DNA of 15,506 bases from the NCBI GenBank assembly GCA_965367215.1, contig CBDUIJ010000115.1:1-15506 (forward strand), read 5' to 3'. Positions 14,643 through 15,506 of this stretch are shown piece after piece. The position numbers and the translations under genes are program-made. This DNA is from Granulosicoccus sp965367215 (GTDB lineage Bacteria; Pseudomonadota; Gammaproteobacteria; Granulosicoccales; Granulosicoccaceae). Within the stretch, counting starts at the first letter, position 1. Each line of letters opens with the position of its first letter. The notes under the pieces were generated by a model. That model saw nothing but the letters and a program-made list of their open reading frames with translations. It searched no databases and was not told the origin of the DNA.

Positions 14643-14668
14643 GGTTGGCTGGGGACTTCCAGCCAACC
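14643..14668 (+). repeat. Strong stem-loop between the permease and the exported racemase-like gene
   Basis: GGTTGGCTGG (14643-14652) and CCAGCCAACC (14659-14668) form a perfect 10-bp stem with a 6-base loop GGACTT. It starts 17 bases after the permease stop. No T-run follows (GATTCACGG), so it is not a classical terminator. It may be an mRNA processing or stability element that sets different expression of the genes on either side. Confidence 0.55.
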
Positions 14669-14718
14669 GATTCACGGTCATTGATCCAGATTCATTCATC
14701 TACAGGAGTTTCACTGAA

Positions 14719-15506
14719 ATGCTGTCCAGAATCACATCACCCTTCAAGAGCCTGCCGGAACTGCGTCCGATACTCGTCAGTGCGGCGCTGACAGGGTTTG
14801 CCATGGCAGGCACAGCTGCCGTTGCAGACGACAATGCGAGTACAGCCGTGGAAGCTGCCAGTCGAACCATTGTCCTGATCAACCCCAACTCCAGTACTGG
14901 CGCGACTCACTCGATGGCAGAGTTGGCGCGTATGGAAGTCGACGGTCAGGCAAGCGTCGAGGAGAGAAGCAACGAGGGAGCCCCGGCGCTTCTGACAACG
15001 CCTGAAGACATGGAAAATGCCATACCGGGTGTGGTGCAGATTGGCACAGAGGTGGCTGCGCGCGATGATGTGGTTGCCATCATCGTGTCGGCCTTCAGCG
15101 ACCCTGGTCTGGAAGAGCTACGGGCTGTGGTTGATATTCCGGTATACGGTATCGGGGAAGAGGTGTTTCACGAGGCGGCATCAGGCGGTCGGGAGTTCGG
15201 GATTGTCACCGTCACACCGGATGAAGGTCTGATCGAGTCCTTCCGGCAGAAGGCGATCTCACTGGGCTATGAAGATCAATACAGGGGTGTCAGAGTGACT
15301 CCGGGCGATCCGAAGGTGCTGGTAACGTCTCCGGAGAAGCTGGACGCAGCCTTGGCGGCAGCCGTACAGGAGTCCATCGATGAGGATGGCTCCAGCGCGG
15401 TCATCATGGGCGGCGGCCCGCTGTCGGCGTCTGCCATCAGGCTACAGCCACAGTTCGACGTGCCCTTGGTTGTTGCGGTGAATGCCGCGGCGCGAGCTGC
15501 GCTCAG
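14719..15506 (+). CDS. Exported, cysteine-less hydantoin-racemase paralogue (3' end beyond window)
   Basis: The frame runs from the ATG at 14719 to the window edge without a stop (262 codons visible, incomplete). AGGAG lies ten bases upstream. Residues 1-36 form a signal peptide: Arg4, Lys10 and Arg16, a hydrophobic core, then AAVA before DDN. The mature part is clearly an Asp/Glu/hydantoin racemase homologue: RTIVLINPNSS (49-59, with the NPNS loop), AFSDPG (125-130), IPVYGIGEE (140-148) and AVIMGGGPL (227-235). Both catalytic cysteines are missing: Ala125 replaces Cys76 of the neighbouring racemase, and Gly232 replaces Cys181. There is no cysteine anywhere in the visible protein. It is third in the operon after the permease, across a stem-loop. 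It is most likely a periplasmic, non-catalytic ligand-binding protein; a membrane-anchored form or a different chemistry is possible. Confidence 0.85.
   Translation, partial: MLSRITSPFKSLPELRPILVSAALTGFAMAGTAAVADDNASTAVEAASRTIVLINPNSSTGATHSMAELARMEVDGQASVEERSNEGAPALLTTPEDMENAIPGVVQIGTEVAARDDVVAIIVSAFSDPGLEELRAVVDIPVYGIGEEVFHEAASGGREFGIVTVTPDEGLIESFRQKAISLGYEDQYRGVRVTPGDPKVLVTSPEKLDAALAAAVQESIDEDGSSAVIMGGGPLSASAIRLQPQFDVPLVVAVNAAARAAL

Noticed and set aside
1..15506. Mobile element, prophage, CRISPR array or defence system
   Set aside because: No transposase, integrase, terminal inverted repeats, att-like duplications or spaced direct-repeat arrays were seen, and all recognised genes are chromosomal metabolic, regulatory or housekeeping types.

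Overview
This window looks like a chromosomal segment of a free-living gammaproteobacterium with moderately high GC. The best taxonomic evidence is the ypjD-corB(yfjD) pair lying beside and divergent from ffh, an arrangement known from Escherichia coli and relatives. All genes look alike in base composition. I see no insertion sequence, integrase, CRISPR array, tRNA or rRNA. The sequence alone does not support a genus call.

Layout. (1) 1-228 contains no gene I can support. (2) 229-3432, all on the minus strand: trmO (tRNA m6t6A methyltransferase), a PepSY-protein/cytochrome b561 pair sharing one promoter region, and the CorB/YfjD-type DUF21-CBS membrane protein. (3) 3544-6793: ypjD on the minus strand, then divergently a DUF2786 protein and ffh, the SRP GTPase. 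(4) 6882-8431: an Lrp/AsnC regulator divergent from a Gate-domain (nucleoside recognition) membrane protein, with two Lrp-like palindromes between them. (5) 8556-10300: a membrane GGDEF-EAL protein preceded by a 13-codon leader ORF whose stop overlaps the main start (ATGA). (6) 10459-11622: an exported alpha/beta hydrolase with a perfect 24-bp inverted repeat in its upstream region. (7) 11666-15506: a hydantoin-type catabolic locus. It has a GntR/FCD regulator divergent from an operon of an Asp/Glu/hydantoin racemase, an NCS1 permease related to Mhp1, and a gene cut by the window edge.

The most striking item is that last, truncated gene (from 14719). It encodes a second hydantoin-racemase-family protein, but with an N-terminal signal peptide. 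Both catalytic cysteines are replaced (Ala and Gly), and there is no cysteine in the 262 residues visible. The operon therefore appears to pair a normal cytoplasmic racemase (Cys76/Cys181) with an exported, non-catalytic paralogue, with a permease encoded between them. A plausible reading is that a racemase fold has been reused as a periplasmic ligand-binding component that senses, captures or delivers a hydantoin or ureide for the NCS1 transporter. That is inference from sequence; the missing cysteines and the signal peptide are seen directly.

Regulatory structure is plentiful in the gaps. A 14-bp perfect palindrome overlaps the probable -35 box of the racemase operon. A strong stem-loop separates the permease from the exported paralogue. 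CTTAAGGCT direct repeats spaced 31 bp apart lie upstream of the PepSY/cytochrome pair. There are terminator-like hairpins after ffh and ypjD.
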